From NCBI RefSeq assembly GCF_004364335.1, contig NZ_SOCR01000004.1, positions 186,001-250,000 on the forward strand: a DNA stretch of 64,000 bases. The letters run 5' to 3'. The position numbers and the translations under genes are program-made. The DNA is from Pseudomonas graminis. GTDB lineage: Bacteria; Pseudomonadota; Gammaproteobacteria; Pseudomonadales; Pseudomonadaceae. The notes under the pieces are model-generated. The model was not told the DNA's origin, made no database searches, and saw nothing but the letters and a program-made list of their open reading frames with translations. How positions within the stretch are numbered: the first letter of the stretch is position 1; each line of letters opens with the position of its first letter. Shown here in pieces: positions 52,020 through 61,792 of this stretch.

Positions 52020-52309
52020 AACGTATTTGCTCCATCTACCGCAGCCCGCGCAGGAACGAAATGTACCTGTATGTCCTCAAGAGCGACGCCCTGGAGCGTG
52101 TGCCCGAGGAATTGCTGACCGCGTTCGGCAAGCCGCAGCACGCCTTCAACCTGGTCCTGTCGCCGGAGCGCGCCCTGGCCCGTGAAGACATTCACGCGGT
52201 GCTCGCCAATCTGGAAAAGCAGGGTTACCACCTGCAGATGCCACCGGCCGAAGACGATTACATCGAGCACTTGCCCGAAGAACTGCTGCGCCGCAACGAT
52301 CCGATGTGA
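52016..52309 (+). CDS. YcgL-domain protein
   Basis: 97 residues beginning '[20 protein letters not shown]' from a TTG start that overlaps the rnd stop. '[18 protein letters not shown]' and 'GYHLQMPP' are family features. Small protein of unknown biochemical role, likely translationally coupled to rnd. Confidence 0.88.
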   Translation: MKRICSIYRSPRRNEMYLYVLKSDALERVPEELLTAFGKPQHAFNLVLSPERALAREDIHAVLANLEKQGYHLQMPPAEDDYIEHLPEELLRRNDPM

Positions 52310-52440
52310 TCGATTTCTGACCCTGCAATCCACCGCAGGGGTACACCGGACCGTTGCATGCGTCAGACCTGACCGGCTCAACCGAGCGCGGTCCGGCACG
52401 CTGCGCGGTCGCATGCCCCGTTTATTCGAGTTTTGAATCC

Positions 52441-53373
52441 ATGCGCGTTCTGATCGCCGAACACGATTACCCCGTTTACACCGAACTGCTCCGCCAGACT
52501 GCTCCCGAGATCGAAGTGCTGAGCAGCGGTAACTCCGCCGAACTGTCGAAAATGGCCGCCGAGGCGCCGATCTGGCTCGGTCAACCCGACCTGCTGGCGA
52601 ACCTGCTGCGACAGGGCCACAAACCGAAATGGATGCAATCGACCTGGGCCGGCATCACGCCGTTACTGGCTGACGGGCTGTACCGCGATTATCAACTGAC
52701 CCGCGCGGTCGGGATTTTTGGTCAGGTGATGGCCGAGTTCGTGCTGACCTACATGCTGGTACACGAGCGTGAAGTGCTGGCGCGGTTGGTCAGTCAGGTC
52801 GAGCGCAAGTGGGATAATCGCGTGGGCCGTAGTCTGTCCGGGCGCAAGGCGTTGATCGTCGGCACGGGCGACATCGGCCGGCACGTGGCGCAGTTCCTCG
52901 TGCCGTTTGGCGTCGAGCTGTATGGCATTGCGTCAAGCGCGCGGACCGAAGCGCCGTTCGTTGAAGTGGCTGCGCTGGAGGACTTGCCGCGTCTGGTGGC
53001 CGAGGTCGATTTCGTCATCAACCTGCTGCCCAACACGCCTCAGACCCACGACCTGTACAACGCCAAACTGTTTGCCTGCTTCAAGCCCTCGGCGTTGTTC
53101 ATCAACGTCGGCCGGGGCACGGCGGTGGTGGATGCGGACTTGGTCGAGGCGCTGAAAGAAGGGCATCTGGCGGGTGCGGTCATTGACGTCTGCCGGCAGG
53201 AGCCATTGCCCCAGCGTCACCCGTTCTGGACGGCGTGGGGCCTGTTGCTCACCGGTCACAGCTCGGCGCCGACGTCGCCGCCGGCGATGACCCAGCTATT
53301 CGTGGACAACCTCAAGGCCTATTCGGCCGGAGAGGCGTTGCGCGGAGAAGTGGACTTCGCCAAGGGGTATTGA
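52441..53373 (+). CDS. D-2-hydroxyacid dehydrogenase
   Basis: 310 residues from the ATG at 52441. NAD(P)-binding 'LIVGTGDIGRHVAQFL', 'NLLPNTPQTHDLYN', 'FINVGRGTAVVD' and 'GAVIDVCRQEPLP' follow family order; the catalytic Arg and Glu lie in the latter two and the His near 'LTGHSSAP'. Glyoxylate/hydroxypyruvate reductase-like; substrate uncertain. Followed by REP elements. Confidence 0.87.
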   Translation: MRVLIAEHDYPVYTELLRQTAPEIEVLSSGNSAELSKMAAEAPIWLGQPDLLANLLRQGHKPKWMQSTWAGITPLLADGLYRDYQLTRAVGIFGQVMAEFVLTYMLVHEREVLARLVSQVERKWDNRVGRSLSGRKALIVGTGDIGRHVAQFLVPFGVELYGIASSARTEAPFVEVAALEDLPRLVAEVDFVINLLPNTPQTHDLYNAKLFACFKPSALFINVGRGTAVVDADLVEALKEGHLAGAVIDVCRQEPLPQRHPFWTAWGLLLTGHSSAPTSPPAMTQLFVDNLKAYSAGEALRGEVDFAKGY

Positions 53374-53374
53374 G

Positions 53375-53443
53375 TTTCCCGGCTAAAGCCAGTCCTACTG
53401 ACATGATGCGTACTTAGTGGGACCGGCTTCAGCCGGGAAGAGG
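53375..53443. repeat. REP pair (BIME-like)
   Basis: CCCGGCTAAAGCCAGTCCTAC and the inverted GTGGGACCGGCTTCAGCCGGG, a convergent REP pair of the Pseudomonas type. Confidence 0.8.
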
Positions 53444-53484
53444 CCGGTGTGTACGCCATCTATTTTGTGGCGTGGCTTCTGACG

Positions 53485-53537
53485 CCTTCCCGGCTAAAGC
53501 CGGTCCTACAATTAGGGGCCTCGCCGGTCCCACTAAA
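53485..53537. repeat. REP element with partial inverted partner
   Basis: CCTTCCCGGCTAAAGCCGGTC, then a shorter inverted CGCCGGTCCCACTA. Same family as 53375-53443 and 62362-62430. Confidence 0.7.
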
Positions 53538-53553
53538 ACCCAGCATCCCGTTC

Positions 53554-54147
53554 TTACAAACTGAAATCCCCCTCGGCCGCCAATTCAGCCAGTGGCCGAC
53601 GCGGGCTCGGCGTTTCCCGAGCCTGAAGGTATTCAGCCAAGGTCGATTTATCCCCCAGCTTGCCGATCGCCACCGCCGCATGCACCGCGTAATCCTCCGG
53701 AATCTTCAGTGTGTTGCGCGTCAGTTCCTGATCGAACCCGGCCATGCCGTGGGTGTGCCAGCCGCTGATGCTCGCCTGCAGCGCCAGATATCCCCACGCC
53801 GAGCCCGTGTCGAAGGTGTGCCACAGCGCCGGCGTTTCTTCGGTGGCGCCGGGGGCGGTGAAGGTGGTTTTGGAAATAATGATCACCAGCGCCGAGGCAT
53901 GCTGCGCCCAGCCGCGATTGAATTCATTCAGCAGGCCGAGAAAGCGCTCCCAGTTGGGTGTGTCACGGCGCGCGTAGAGAAAACGCCAGGGCTGTGAGTT
54001 GTACGCAGAAGGCGCCCAGCGGGCCGCTTCAAAAAAGCTCAGCAGGGTTTCCCGCGGGATACTCTCGCCGCTGAAGGCGCGGGGCGACCAGCGCTCGATG
54101 AATTGCGGGTCGATGGCGTACTCGGCAACACGGGGATTGGCGCTCAT
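53554..54147 (-). CDS. Nitroreductase-family protein
   Basis: 197 residues from the ATG at 54147. 'RWSPRAFSGESIPRETLLSFFEAARWAPSAYNSQPW' spans the FMN-binding N-terminus and 'QASISGWHTHGMAGF' the central fold. Flavin enzyme of the NfsB/nitroreductase fold; substrate unknown. GAGAGG stands upstream. Confidence 0.88.
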   Translation of the reverse strand: MSANPRVAEYAIDPQFIERWSPRAFSGESIPRETLLSFFEAARWAPSAYNSQPWRFLYARRDTPNWERFLGLLNEFNRGWAQHASALVIIISKTTFTAPGATEETPALWHTFDTGSAWGYLALQASISGWHTHGMAGFDQELTRNTLKIPEDYAVHAAVAIGKLGDKSTLAEYLQARETPSPRRPLAELAAEGDFSL

Positions 54148-54448
54148 GGATTCGATCCTGAAAGAGAGGTAAACCGTCCGCCTGCAGCGGGCGGCGTGAT
54201 CATTCAGATGGGCCGTTGACGGCAGGCATCGTCGCAAAGGGCTTGGGTGGGGCGCGGGCATTGGTTGCGCTGCCCGCGAGGGCCTAAAGCTACTGCGCCG
54301 CTTCGCTGCTGACAAGCCTGCTGCGTTACCCCATCAAAGCAGGTCCGGCCTGATGCACCCGTCGTACCGACAGTCGCCCGTGCTTGGCCCAGATGACGTG
54401 TACCTCTAGACTGGCGGCCTTTCATTGCCCCACAGCTTCGCGAGAACC
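54148..54448. other. Intergenic region between divergent nitroreductase and ycgN
   Basis: 301 bases, no gene supported. 'TAGACT' near 54410 could be the -10 of ycgN. Some direct and inverted GC-rich patches are present but no named element. Confidence 0.3.
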
Positions 54449-54898
54449 ATGGCCGCCATCGTAGAACCCTTCTGGATACGCAAAACCCTTGAGCAGCTTG
54501 ATGCAGTCGAGTGGGAGTCGCTGTGTGACGGCTGCGGTTTGTGCTGCCTGCAAAAGCTTGAGGACGAGGACGACGGCAGCGTTTATTACACGCGCATCGC
54601 CTGCAAGCTGCTGGACCTGAACACCTGCGCCTGCACCGATTACCCGAATCGCCGGGCCCAGGTCCCGGACTGCATTCAGCTGACACCCGGACAGGCTGAC
54701 GAATTCAAGTGGCTGCCGCCCACCTGCGGCTATCGGCTGGTCAGCGAAGGCAAGGACCTGCCGCTCTGGCACCATCTGGTTTGTGGGGATCGGGAACAGG
54801 TGCACAAGCAGCGTATTTCTCAGTCCGGACGCATGCTCAGCGAAGGCAGCGTGCCTGAGGACGACTGGGAGGATCACCTGATTTTTCGTGCGGGCTAA
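54449..54898 (+). CDS. YcgN-family cysteine cluster protein
   Basis: 149 residues. Cysteines in '[12 protein letters not shown]' (residues about 27-38), '[17 protein letters not shown]' and 'VPDCIQL' follow the UPF0260 pattern that coordinates zinc or iron-sulfur. Start at ATG 54449 favoured over TTG 54425. Cytosolic; function unknown. Confidence 0.9.
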   Translation: MAAIVEPFWIRKTLEQLDAVEWESLCDGCGLCCLQKLEDEDDGSVYYTRIACKLLDLNTCACTDYPNRRAQVPDCIQLTPGQADEFKWLPPTCGYRLVSEGKDLPLWHHLVCGDREQVHKQRISQSGRMLSEGSVPEDDWEDHLIFRAG

Positions 54899-54961
54899 AG
54901 CAAAAAAGCTCGCGAGGCTTTGGGTTCAGCCGTCACGAGCTTGCTTGCGATGCTGCGTCGA

Positions 54962-55333
54962 TCAGACGCCTTTCGGACCTTTCAACGCGTCGACGCCGGT
55001 GTCGACAGCGTCTTCTACAGCGACTTCAGCCTTGGTCTTCAGCTTGCTCAGCTCTGCGCCGGCTTCTTCGATGCGCGAACGGGCTACGTCCATTTCGCTG
55101 CGGCTTTTATCAATCAGCGCCTTGGCCGAGCAGTGGCCAGTGATGCCACGGGCCAGAACGGCGCCGCCGATTGCCAGCTGCACCAGACCAAAGATCCCGC
55201 CGCGGCGCAGGCCCTTGCCCATCATCAGGACACCACCTGCCAGCGAGCCGATACGCTCCCAGCCCTGTACGTTCTGCTCCGGGTAGTCGTGCAAAGGTCG
55301 TTCGATGCGTTCAATGATCGGGGTGTCGCTCAT
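54962..55333 (-). CDS. YgaP-like membrane protein (DUF2892)
   Basis: 123 residues. 'NVQGWERIGSLAGGVLMMGKGL' and 'LVQLAIGGAVLARGITGHCSAKALI' form two transmembrane helices with the DUF2892 signature Cys, followed by a coiled C-terminal tail (residues 75-115). Convergent with ycgN. Confidence 0.8.
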   Translation of the reverse strand: MSDTPIIERIERPLHDYPEQNVQGWERIGSLAGGVLMMGKGLRRGGIFGLVQLAIGGAVLARGITGHCSAKALIDKSRSEMDVARSRIEEAGAELSKLKTKAEVAVEDAVDTGVDALKGPKGV

Positions 55334-55418
55334 GATGCGTTCTCCGTGAAGGGTGGGGTCCTTAAAACTGACTGTCACCAACGCAAACTGTTCAATGCGT
55401 TTTATCAGCGCGCGGACG

Positions 55419-55907
55419 TCAGGTGCGATCGGTTTCCCGTCCGAACTGCGGGCCAGAGCGGGTGTTGATGCCTTTGGCCATGCGGTCGTAAAGCACGACG
55501 TTGACCGTCGCGGCAAGGTTCATGCAGCCCGTCGTGGGGATGTACACCACGTCTTCGCACCAGTCGCGGATCTCTTTATCGAGCGAGCCGTCTTCTGGCC
55601 CGAAGATATAGATCGCCCGATCAGGGTGGGTGTACTCCGGCAGCGCCCGTGCGCCCTCGACCAGTTCCACGGCCACCGGCACGCAGCCCAGCGGGATGAT
55701 CTTGCGCAGGTCATCAATGCCGATCAGCGGAATGTCCTGGTGGATCTTCTTGGTGTCAGTGACGAAATCACGGGCACGCTCATAGCGCTTGCCGGTGTAA
55801 AACACCGACGCCACGCTATAGCAGCCTGCTGCGCGCATCACCGAACCGACGTTTTCCGGGGATTTGGGATTGAACAAGCCGATGCAGGCATAGCGTTTGT
55901 TGGCCAC
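55419..55907 (-). CDS. TrmH/SpoU-family RNA methyltransferase
   Basis: 162 residues. Motif 1 'NPKSPENVGSVMRAAGCYSVASV', motif 2 'YIFGPEDGSL' and motif 3 'IPTTGCMNLAATVNVVLYDRM' are characteristic of the SPOUT trefoil-knot fold, which 2'-O-methylates RNA ribose. Position in RNA unknown. Single domain, TrmL-sized. Confidence 0.88.
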   Translation of the reverse strand: MANKRYACIGLFNPKSPENVGSVMRAAGCYSVASVFYTGKRYERARDFVTDTKKIHQDIPLIGIDDLRKIIPLGCVPVAVELVEGARALPEYTHPDRAIYIFGPEDGSLDKEIRDWCEDVVYIPTTGCMNLAATVNVVLYDRMAKGINTRSGPQFGRETDRT

Positions 55908-55960
55908 GGGGGAGGGTGCTCATCAAAGAAAGCGCGGGAGTATACGGCACACCGAAATTT

Positions 55961-56047
55961 GTAGGAGCCGGCTTGCTGGCGAACGCGGGGTGTCAGTCGA
56001 TACTTTGCTCGCTGAATCAACCGGCTCGCCAGCAAGCCGGCTACTAC
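55961..56047. repeat. Large inverted repeat of REP type
   Basis: GTAGGAGCCGGCTTGCTGGC and its inverse near 56023-56047, separated by about 40 bases. Common intergenic element in Pseudomonas, differing from the CCCGGCTAAAGCC class elsewhere in the window. Confidence 0.75.
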
Positions 56048-56097
56048 CATCCGCTGTGCATTCGCGAGTCGGCACGCGAAACGCGCAAGGGACGGCT

Positions 56098-56472
56098 CTA
56101 CTCGTCCTTCTTCATCAACCCCGCCAGTGCAGCGAACGGGTTGTGAGTGGCCTTGGCGGTTTTCGGGCTGCTGGTCGAGCTTTCCGAGAAATATTGCTGA
56201 TCGGTGTAACGCGAGTGTTCGTTGTCGTGGCAGTACAGGCACAGCAGTTCCCAGTTGGAGCCGTCCTGGGGATTGTTGTCGTGGTTGTGGTCGCGGTGGT
56301 GCACGGTCAACTCGCTGAGGCGTTTGCCGGCAAATTCCCGGGCGCAGCGGCCGCAGACGTGCGGGTACATGCGCAGGGCTTTGTCGCGGTAACCCATTTC
56401 GCGGTCACGCTGGTTGTCGGCGAGGATGCGGTCCAGTTTGGAGGTATTGGTTGGCGTGTTGGCCGAACTCAT
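56098..56472 (-). CDS. YajD-family HNH nuclease
   Basis: 124 residues. 'CGRCAREF', 'LTVHHRDHNHDNNPQDGSNWELLCLYCH' give the zinc ligands and HNH core. Size and layout fit YajD. Biological target not known. Confidence 0.88.
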   Translation of the reverse strand: MSSANTPTNTSKLDRILADNQRDREMGYRDKALRMYPHVCGRCAREFAGKRLSELTVHHRDHNHDNNPQDGSNWELLCLYCHDNEHSRYTDQQYFSESSTSSPKTAKATHNPFAALAGLMKKDE

Positions 56473-56542
56473 GGCGTCACCTGTTTCGTGTTCTGTTGGC
56501 GATGGAGAGCAATGCAGGCAAGTCTAGCGCTTTGCCCGTCGA

Positions 56543-57229
56543 TCAGCCCTTGAGTTTTTCAGCGATCCAGATGGTGTGCCGTGTGCCTTTGTTGCCGTGG
56601 GCGTAGACCTTGACCTCTTCAGCTTTGAAACCGGCCTTGCGCAGCTTGTCGCTGAAGGCCGCGTCGGCGCTGGCGGACCACACGGCCAACACACCTTTTG
56701 GGCGCAGCGCGCTGGCGCAGGCCGCAAGACCACCGGCCGAGTACAACCAGCTGTTGGACTTTTGCGTCAGGCCTTCCGGGCCGTTGTCGACGTCGAGCAT
56801 GATCGCGTCAAAGCCCTGGGGTTCGGCCTTGAGTACTTGAGCGACGTCTTGCACCACCACTTTGGCGCGCGGGTCCTGCAGCGGATTGCCCGATTTCTCA
56901 CCCAGCGCGCCGCGGTTCCACTCGACGACGCCGGGCACCAGCTCGGCGACAACCACTTCGCCGTTCTTGCCGAGGTGTTTGAGTGCCGACGCCAGGGTGA
57001 AGCCCATGCCCAGCCCGCCGATCAGCACCCGCGGGTTAACGCGGGACGCAACCTTCTTACAGGGAATTTCGGCCAGGGCGTCTTCGGAGCCGTGCATGCG
57101 CGTGTTCATCAACTGGCCGCCGTCACCGCCCTGAATCTTGATGACAAAATCTTCGCCGTACTCGAACAGGCACAAGGCGCCGCCGTTATCGGGGATCGGA
57201 GTGGTGTCGAGCAGAACAAAACGTTTCAT
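56543..57229 (-). CDS. Spermidine synthase-like protein
   Basis: 228 residues from the ATG at 57229. 'VLIGGLGMGFTLASALKHLG' is the SAM/decarboxy-SAM binding motif and 'FDAIMLDVDNGPEGL' the acidic loop of the spermine/spermidine synthase fold. It lacks the usual N-terminal domain of SpeE, so true polyamine synthesis is uncertain. Confidence 0.75.
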   Translation of the reverse strand: MKRFVLLDTTPIPDNGGALCLFEYGEDFVIKIQGGDGGQLMNTRMHGSEDALAEIPCKKVASRVNPRVLIGGLGMGFTLASALKHLGKNGEVVVAELVPGVVEWNRGALGEKSGNPLQDPRAKVVVQDVAQVLKAEPQGFDAIMLDVDNGPEGLTQKSNSWLYSAGGLAACASALRPKGVLAVWSASADAAFSDKLRKAGFKAEEVKVYAHGNKGTRHTIWIAEKLKG

Positions 57230-57340
57230 GGATAACTCGTCAAAAGGGCCGGGCCGCATGCAGCGCAATTTGTCAGAGCGCGATGCGTTGCGCAGGAGTA
57301 GCCTGAGCGGTAAGCGAAAGATTGGCAGGGGAGGCCAACG

Positions 57341-57628
57341 ATGAAGTGCTCCATTCTACTGACGATTGTCATCACTGTGCTCGGCGTGTCGCAAGCGTCT
57401 GCCGAGAGCCTGCAACCTGCTCTGAATACACCCGAGCCTATCGCGGCTTCCGAGGGTTCGCCCGGCACCGCAACACCTACGCCGTATCCGCAGGTCGCAC
57501 CTCCTGCCACTCCCCATTCAGGCGGGCAGGGCAACCCGCCGCTGCTGCCGAAGATTCCCCAGCCAGGTCCGCCGAAGGACGATGAGCCACTGCCGGGCTT
57601 GCAGCCGTCGGCCAAGTCCAGTCCCTGA
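57341..57628 (+). CDS. Small secreted proline-rich protein
   Basis: 95 residues: signal peptide 'MKCSILLTIVITVLGVSQASA' with cleavage likely after ASA, then a Pro/Gly-rich unstructured tail. No family recognised; periplasmic or secreted. Confidence 0.6.
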   Translation: MKCSILLTIVITVLGVSQASAESLQPALNTPEPIAASEGSPGTATPTPYPQVAPPATPHSGGQGNPPLLPKIPQPGPPKDDEPLPGLQPSAKSSP

Positions 57629-57640
57629 AGGCCGTTCTGC

Positions 57641-58123
57641 TTAATCCTGCTGCGCCACCACCTGCCCGTCCATCATGCGCAGCCGCTTCGACATCGCCAC
57701 CGCAATCGCGCGGATGATCTTTGCCGCCACTTTCGGCGCCTCGTTGAGCATCTTGTCCAGGGAGTCCTTGCCCAGGTTCAACAAATCGCACGAGGACGCG
57801 GCAACGCACGTGGCCGAGCGGCGTTCGCCATCCAGCACCGCCATTTCACCAAACGCTCTGCCGCTGCGCAGGATGGCGGTCTCCACCGGATGGCCGTCGC
57901 TGTTGAGCTTCTGCACCGACACGGTCCCCGAATGAATGATGCACATGAACGTGCCTGCGTCTCCCTCGTTGAAGATCGCGTCACCTTTGTCAATGTTGCT
58001 GATGCTGAAGTATCCGGCAGCCGCGGCAAATTCAGCCGGCGTCAGGGCGATGAACAGACCGCAGTCCATCAGCATGTCGCGGATTTCTTTATTCAGTGAC
58101 GAAGAGTTGAGCAATGTAGACAT
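57641..58123 (-). CDS. Cyclic nucleotide-binding domain protein
   Basis: 160 residues. 'KGDAIFNEGDAGTFMCIIHSG' and 'RAFGEMAVLDGERRSATCVA' form the CNB beta-roll with the phosphate-binding cassette (Glu and Arg). No DNA-binding domain follows, so it is probably a stand-alone signalling or regulatory subunit. Confidence 0.87.
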   Translation of the reverse strand: MSTLLNSSSLNKEIRDMLMDCGLFIALTPAEFAAAAGYFSISNIDKGDAIFNEGDAGTFMCIIHSGTVSVQKLNSDGHPVETAILRSGRAFGEMAVLDGERRSATCVAASSCDLLNLGKDSLDKMLNEAPKVAAKIIRAIAVAMSKRLRMMDGQVVAQQD

Positions 58124-58241
58124 GGCGAGTTCTTGTTAAGTGTTCAGGGAGATTGCGTGACGCACTGGCTGGCGCTAGAGCAGCCCCGAACTTTACAGCG
58201 TCCGGGGCTTGCCATGTGACACACCGCCCGCGCAGATTTCG

Positions 58242-60299
58242 TCAGGCCATTTTCAGCACTTTCAGAATAAATCCGTATTCGAGTGCTACGTCACGTAATC
58301 CCTGATAACGCCCGCTCATGCCACCGTGGCCTGCACCCAGCTCGGTCTTGAGCAACAGCAGGTTGTCATCGGTTTTGCGATCACGCAGTTTCGCCACCCA
58401 CTTGGCCGCTTCCCAGTACTGCACGCGACTGTCGTTATAGCCCGCGATCACCAACATGGCCGGATAATCCTGGGCCGTGACATTTTCATAAGGCGCATAG
58501 GCCTTGATCCGCGCGTGAACATCCGGCTCTTGCGGGTTGCCCCATTCGTCGTACTCGGTGACGGTCAGCGGCAGATCAGGGTCCAGCATGGTGTTCAGCA
58601 CATCGACGAACGGCACTTCAGCAATGGCCGCCTTGAACAGCTCCGGACGCTGATTGACCACCGCGCCAATCAACAGGCCGCCAGCACTGCCGCCGCTGAT
58701 CACCAATTGTTCGGCAGTGGTGATGTTCTCCGCGATCAAGTGTTCGGCGCAGGCGATGAAGTCGCTGAAGGTGTTCTGCTTGTGCTCCTGCTTGCCATTG
58801 CGGTACCAGGCTTCGCCCAGCTCACCGCCGCCGCGCACATGGGCGATGGCGAAAGCGATGCCGCGATCAAGCAGACTCAGCCGCGCATGGGAAAACCACG
58901 GGTCCAGGCTTTCGCCGTACGCGCCATAGCCGTACAGATACAGCGGAACGGTCTGACCGGCCAGCTCGCGCTTGACCACCAGGCTGATCGGCACTCGCGT
59001 ACCGTCGGCGGCTGTCGCCCACAACCGCTGGCTGACGTAGGCATCGGCATCGAACACACCCAGCACGGGCGTTTCCTTGAGTACGATTTTTTCCCCGGTG
59101 GCCAGTGACAATTGCCACACCTGCGGCGGACGGTTCAGCGACTGATAGCGCAGGCGAATCTTGTCGCTCTCGAATTCAAGGGTGTCCTGCACATACAGGT
59201 TGTACGCGGCATCCGGCAGTTGCACGCGATACGCCGGCAGACCTTGAGGATGCACTTCGACGATCGGCAAGCCGCCTTCGCGCAGGCTCAAGGTCAGGCC
59301 TTTGGCGTTGAGGCTGAAGCCGTCGAGCATGACCGTCTCGCTGTGGGCAATCAGGTTCTGCCAGTCGCCCCGTTCCGGGATGCCCTCGGCTTTTTCAGGC
59401 GCGTGGTACAGCGCAAAGTTGATCCCGTCCTGATTGCTGCGGATCACCCAGCTCCATTCACCGTCGATCAGCCCGTGGTCCACCGAATACTCGTGGCCTT
59501 CGCTGCGCGGTGCCATGCACACGAATGCCTGCTCGGGCGTACCGGCGTCCAGCACCCAGGCCTCGCTGGTGGTTTTGCTGTCCAGCCCCACGATCAACTG
59601 CCGCTCCGAGCTGCTGCGGTAGCAGTGCAGGAAGAAGCGCCCGTCCGGCTCGCTGAACACCAGCTCGGCGGATGCTTCGCCCAGCTTATGGCGGTACAGC
59701 TTGTGCGGACGATGGGTGTCGTCCAGTTCACCGAAGAACAGCGTCTGGCTGTCGTTGGCCCAGGTCATGCTGCCGTCGCAGTCTTCGAACGGCAGTCGAC
59801 TGACCGCGCCGCTGCTCAGCTCTTTGACGTACAGCTGATAAACCTCCTCGCCGCTGGTGTCGAGGCTGTAGGCCAGGCGCTGATGGTCTGGGCTGATGCT
59901 GAACGCGCCAAGCGAGAAGAAGCCACCGCCGGCCAGTTCGTTCGGGTCGAGCAACAGCTCCTCGGCGCTTTCGTCGAGGGTCTGGGAATCATCGGCCGGA
60001 CGCGGGCAGCGGTAGTGACGGGCGTATTCGTCGCCCTCGGTGGTGCGGGTGTAATAAAGATACGGTCCCCAGGGGGAGGGCAGTGACAGGTCGGTTTCGA
60101 GGATGCGGCCCTTGATCTCCTGAAACAGGGTTTCGCGCAACGGCTGCAGATCGGCGAGCTGCTGTTCCTGCCAGGCGTTCTCGGCCTTGAGGTAATCAAG
60201 CACTTCATCGGTGTCGCGGTTCTGCAGCCAGGCGTACGGGTCGGCGCCGTCAGCCTTGCGGGCGACGGGGGCGCTGGAAGTGTGCGGGGCGGAAGGCAT
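58242..60299 (-). CDS. ptrB: Oligopeptidase B
   Basis: 685 residues from the ATG at 60299. S9 family: N-terminal beta-propeller (about 75-400) and a C-terminal hydrolase domain with Ser in 'SGGSAGGL', Asp in 'GYNDSRV' and His in 'GAGHGGMSG'. Cleaves short peptides after basic residues in the cytoplasm. The upstream in-frame codons 60300-60314 are probably not used. Confidence 0.93.
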   Translation of the reverse strand: MPSAPHTSSAPVARKADGADPYAWLQNRDTDEVLDYLKAENAWQEQQLADLQPLRETLFQEIKGRILETDLSLPSPWGPYLYYTRTTEGDEYARHYRCPRPADDSQTLDESAEELLLDPNELAGGGFFSLGAFSISPDHQRLAYSLDTSGEEVYQLYVKELSSGAVSRLPFEDCDGSMTWANDSQTLFFGELDDTHRPHKLYRHKLGEASAELVFSEPDGRFFLHCYRSSSERQLIVGLDSKTTSEAWVLDAGTPEQAFVCMAPRSEGHEYSVDHGLIDGEWSWVIRSNQDGINFALYHAPEKAEGIPERGDWQNLIAHSETVMLDGFSLNAKGLTLSLREGGLPIVEVHPQGLPAYRVQLPDAAYNLYVQDTLEFESDKIRLRYQSLNRPPQVWQLSLATGEKIVLKETPVLGVFDADAYVSQRLWATAADGTRVPISLVVKRELAGQTVPLYLYGYGAYGESLDPWFSHARLSLLDRGIAFAIAHVRGGGELGEAWYRNGKQEHKQNTFSDFIACAEHLIAENITTAEQLVISGGSAGGLLIGAVVNQRPELFKAAIAEVPFVDVLNTMLDPDLPLTVTEYDEWGNPQEPDVHARIKAYAPYENVTAQDYPAMLVIAGYNDSRVQYWEAAKWVAKLRDRKTDDNLLLLKTELGAGHGGMSGRYQGLRDVALEYGFILKVLKMA

Positions 60300-60450
60300 G
60301 CTGGGCTCTCTCACGTGGGCTCATCTGAAAGGGATCGGTCGCGCTGAGCGATGCTGGACATACGGCAGACCGATAACTGAAGCCGGGGAAGCCGGGCTGG
60401 TGAAAAGTCGTTATCATAAGCGCCTCTTTACCTGCCTTACCACGGACGTC

Positions 60451-60954
60451 ATGACCGACAACGACTATCTGATTGCCTGGGGCCTTTACGCGTTCGCTGC
60501 GTTAGGCTGTCTGTTGGTGTGGTTCAAGCTGACCGGCTGGATGTGGCGCTACCTGCGCGAACCCTTGCGCGTGATCGGCGCCGTGCTGTTGTTCTGCCCG
60601 ACCATTGTTGATCCGGCCAAGGACCAATACGCCCCGGCGCTGGCGATCAGCGTGCTGGATCTGGCGCTGAAAGTCGGCAACAACGTCTGGCGGGCCGTGC
60701 TAGACCTCGCTACCTACGGCGCCATCGCCCTGGGCCTCTACCTCATCTTCGCCTTGATCCGCTTGCCGTTTCTGCGCAAGAAAAAAGCCCGTCTGGCCCA
60801 CGCCGAAGCCGTCGCTGCACAGGCCGCCGCCGAGCAAAAGGACCATGACGAGCCTTACGCAGAGCCATCGGCGGGGCGCTTCGCCAGCCAGTCGCCCGTT
60901 TCTACGCCAGCGTCTGCACCGAGCGGCCGCTTTCGCGTCGAACCCAAACTGTGA
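60451..60954 (+). CDS. Hypothetical inner-membrane protein (167 aa)
   Basis: Two to three hydrophobic segments (about 6-24, 37-55 and 82-105), a Lys/Ala-rich cytoplasmic helix and a polar C-terminus. Highly conserved-looking in Pseudomonas beside the YafJ gene, from memory. Function unknown. Confidence 0.7.
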   Translation: MTDNDYLIAWGLYAFAALGCLLVWFKLTGWMWRYLREPLRVIGAVLLFCPTIVDPAKDQYAPALAISVLDLALKVGNNVWRAVLDLATYGAIALGLYLIFALIRLPFLRKKKARLAHAEAVAAQAAAEQKDHDEPYAEPSAGRFASQSPVSTPASAPSGRFRVEPKL

Positions 60955-61005
60955 TCGTGACCGGCATCTTCCCAGACGCGTGCTTCAACGCACCGAGACC
61001 TGCGC

Positions 61006-61779
61006 ATGTGTGAACTTCTGGGCATGAGTGCCAACGTACCGACGGACATCGTGTTCAGCTTTACCGGGCTGATGCAGCGCGGTGGTCGTACCGGTCCGCA
61101 CCGAGACGGTTGGGGCATCGGTTTCTATGAAGGCCGTGGCCTGCGCCTGTTTCAAGACCCTGCCGCGAGCAGCGAGTCAGAAGTCGCGCAACTGGTCCAG
61201 CGTTACCCCATCAAGAGCGAAGTGGTCATCGGCCACATTCGTCAGGCCAACGTCGGCAAGGTCTGCCTGTCCAACACCCATCCTTTCATTCGTGAATTGT
61301 GGGGGCGCAACTGGTGTTTCGCCCACAACGGGCAGCTTGCGGATTTCCATCCCGGCGCGACCTTCTATCGACCAGTGGGCGACACCGACAGCGAAGCGGC
61401 GTTCTGCGATCTGCTCAACCGGGTCCGTGAAGCGTTCCCTGAGCCGGTCGAGATCGAGCAACTGCTGCCGACCCTGGTGGAGGCTTGCGACGAATACCGC
61501 AGCAAAGGCGTGTTCAATGCGCTGCTCAGTGATGGCGACTGGTTGTTTTGCTACTGTTCGACCAAGCTGGTGCACATCACCCGCCGCGCCCCGTTTGGGC
61601 CGGCGCGACTCAAAGACGTCGACGTCATCGTCGATTTCCAGGCGGAAACCACGCCCAACGATGTGGTGACGGTGATTGCCACCGAGCCGCTGACCGAAAA
61701 CGAGACCTGGAATCGCTACGAGCCGGGTCACTGGAGTCTTTGGCGCCGCGGTGAATGCGTTGCCGAAGGCTCGGCCTGA
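61006..61779 (+). CDS. Class II glutamine amidotransferase (YafJ-like)
   Basis: 257 residues. Cys2 after Met1 is the nucleophile ('MCELLGMSANVP'). 'RTGPHRDGWGIGFY', 'VIGHIRQAN' and 'FAHNGQL' give the glutamine-binding loop and oxyanion hole. No synthetase domain is fused. Partner and product unknown. Confidence 0.9.
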   Translation: MCELLGMSANVPTDIVFSFTGLMQRGGRTGPHRDGWGIGFYEGRGLRLFQDPAASSESEVAQLVQRYPIKSEVVIGHIRQANVGKVCLSNTHPFIRELWGRNWCFAHNGQLADFHPGATFYRPVGDTDSEAAFCDLLNRVREAFPEPVEIEQLLPTLVEACDEYRSKGVFNALLSDGDWLFCYCSTKLVHITRRAPFGPARLKDVDVIVDFQAETTPNDVVTVIATEPLTENETWNRYEPGHWSLWRRGECVAEGSA

Positions 61780-61792
61780 AAGAGAGGGATCT

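Noticed and set aside
53375..53537. Closely spaced repeats considered as a CRISPR array
   Set aside because: Units are inverted REP pairs with imperfect palindromes and irregular spacing, with no cas genes nearby.
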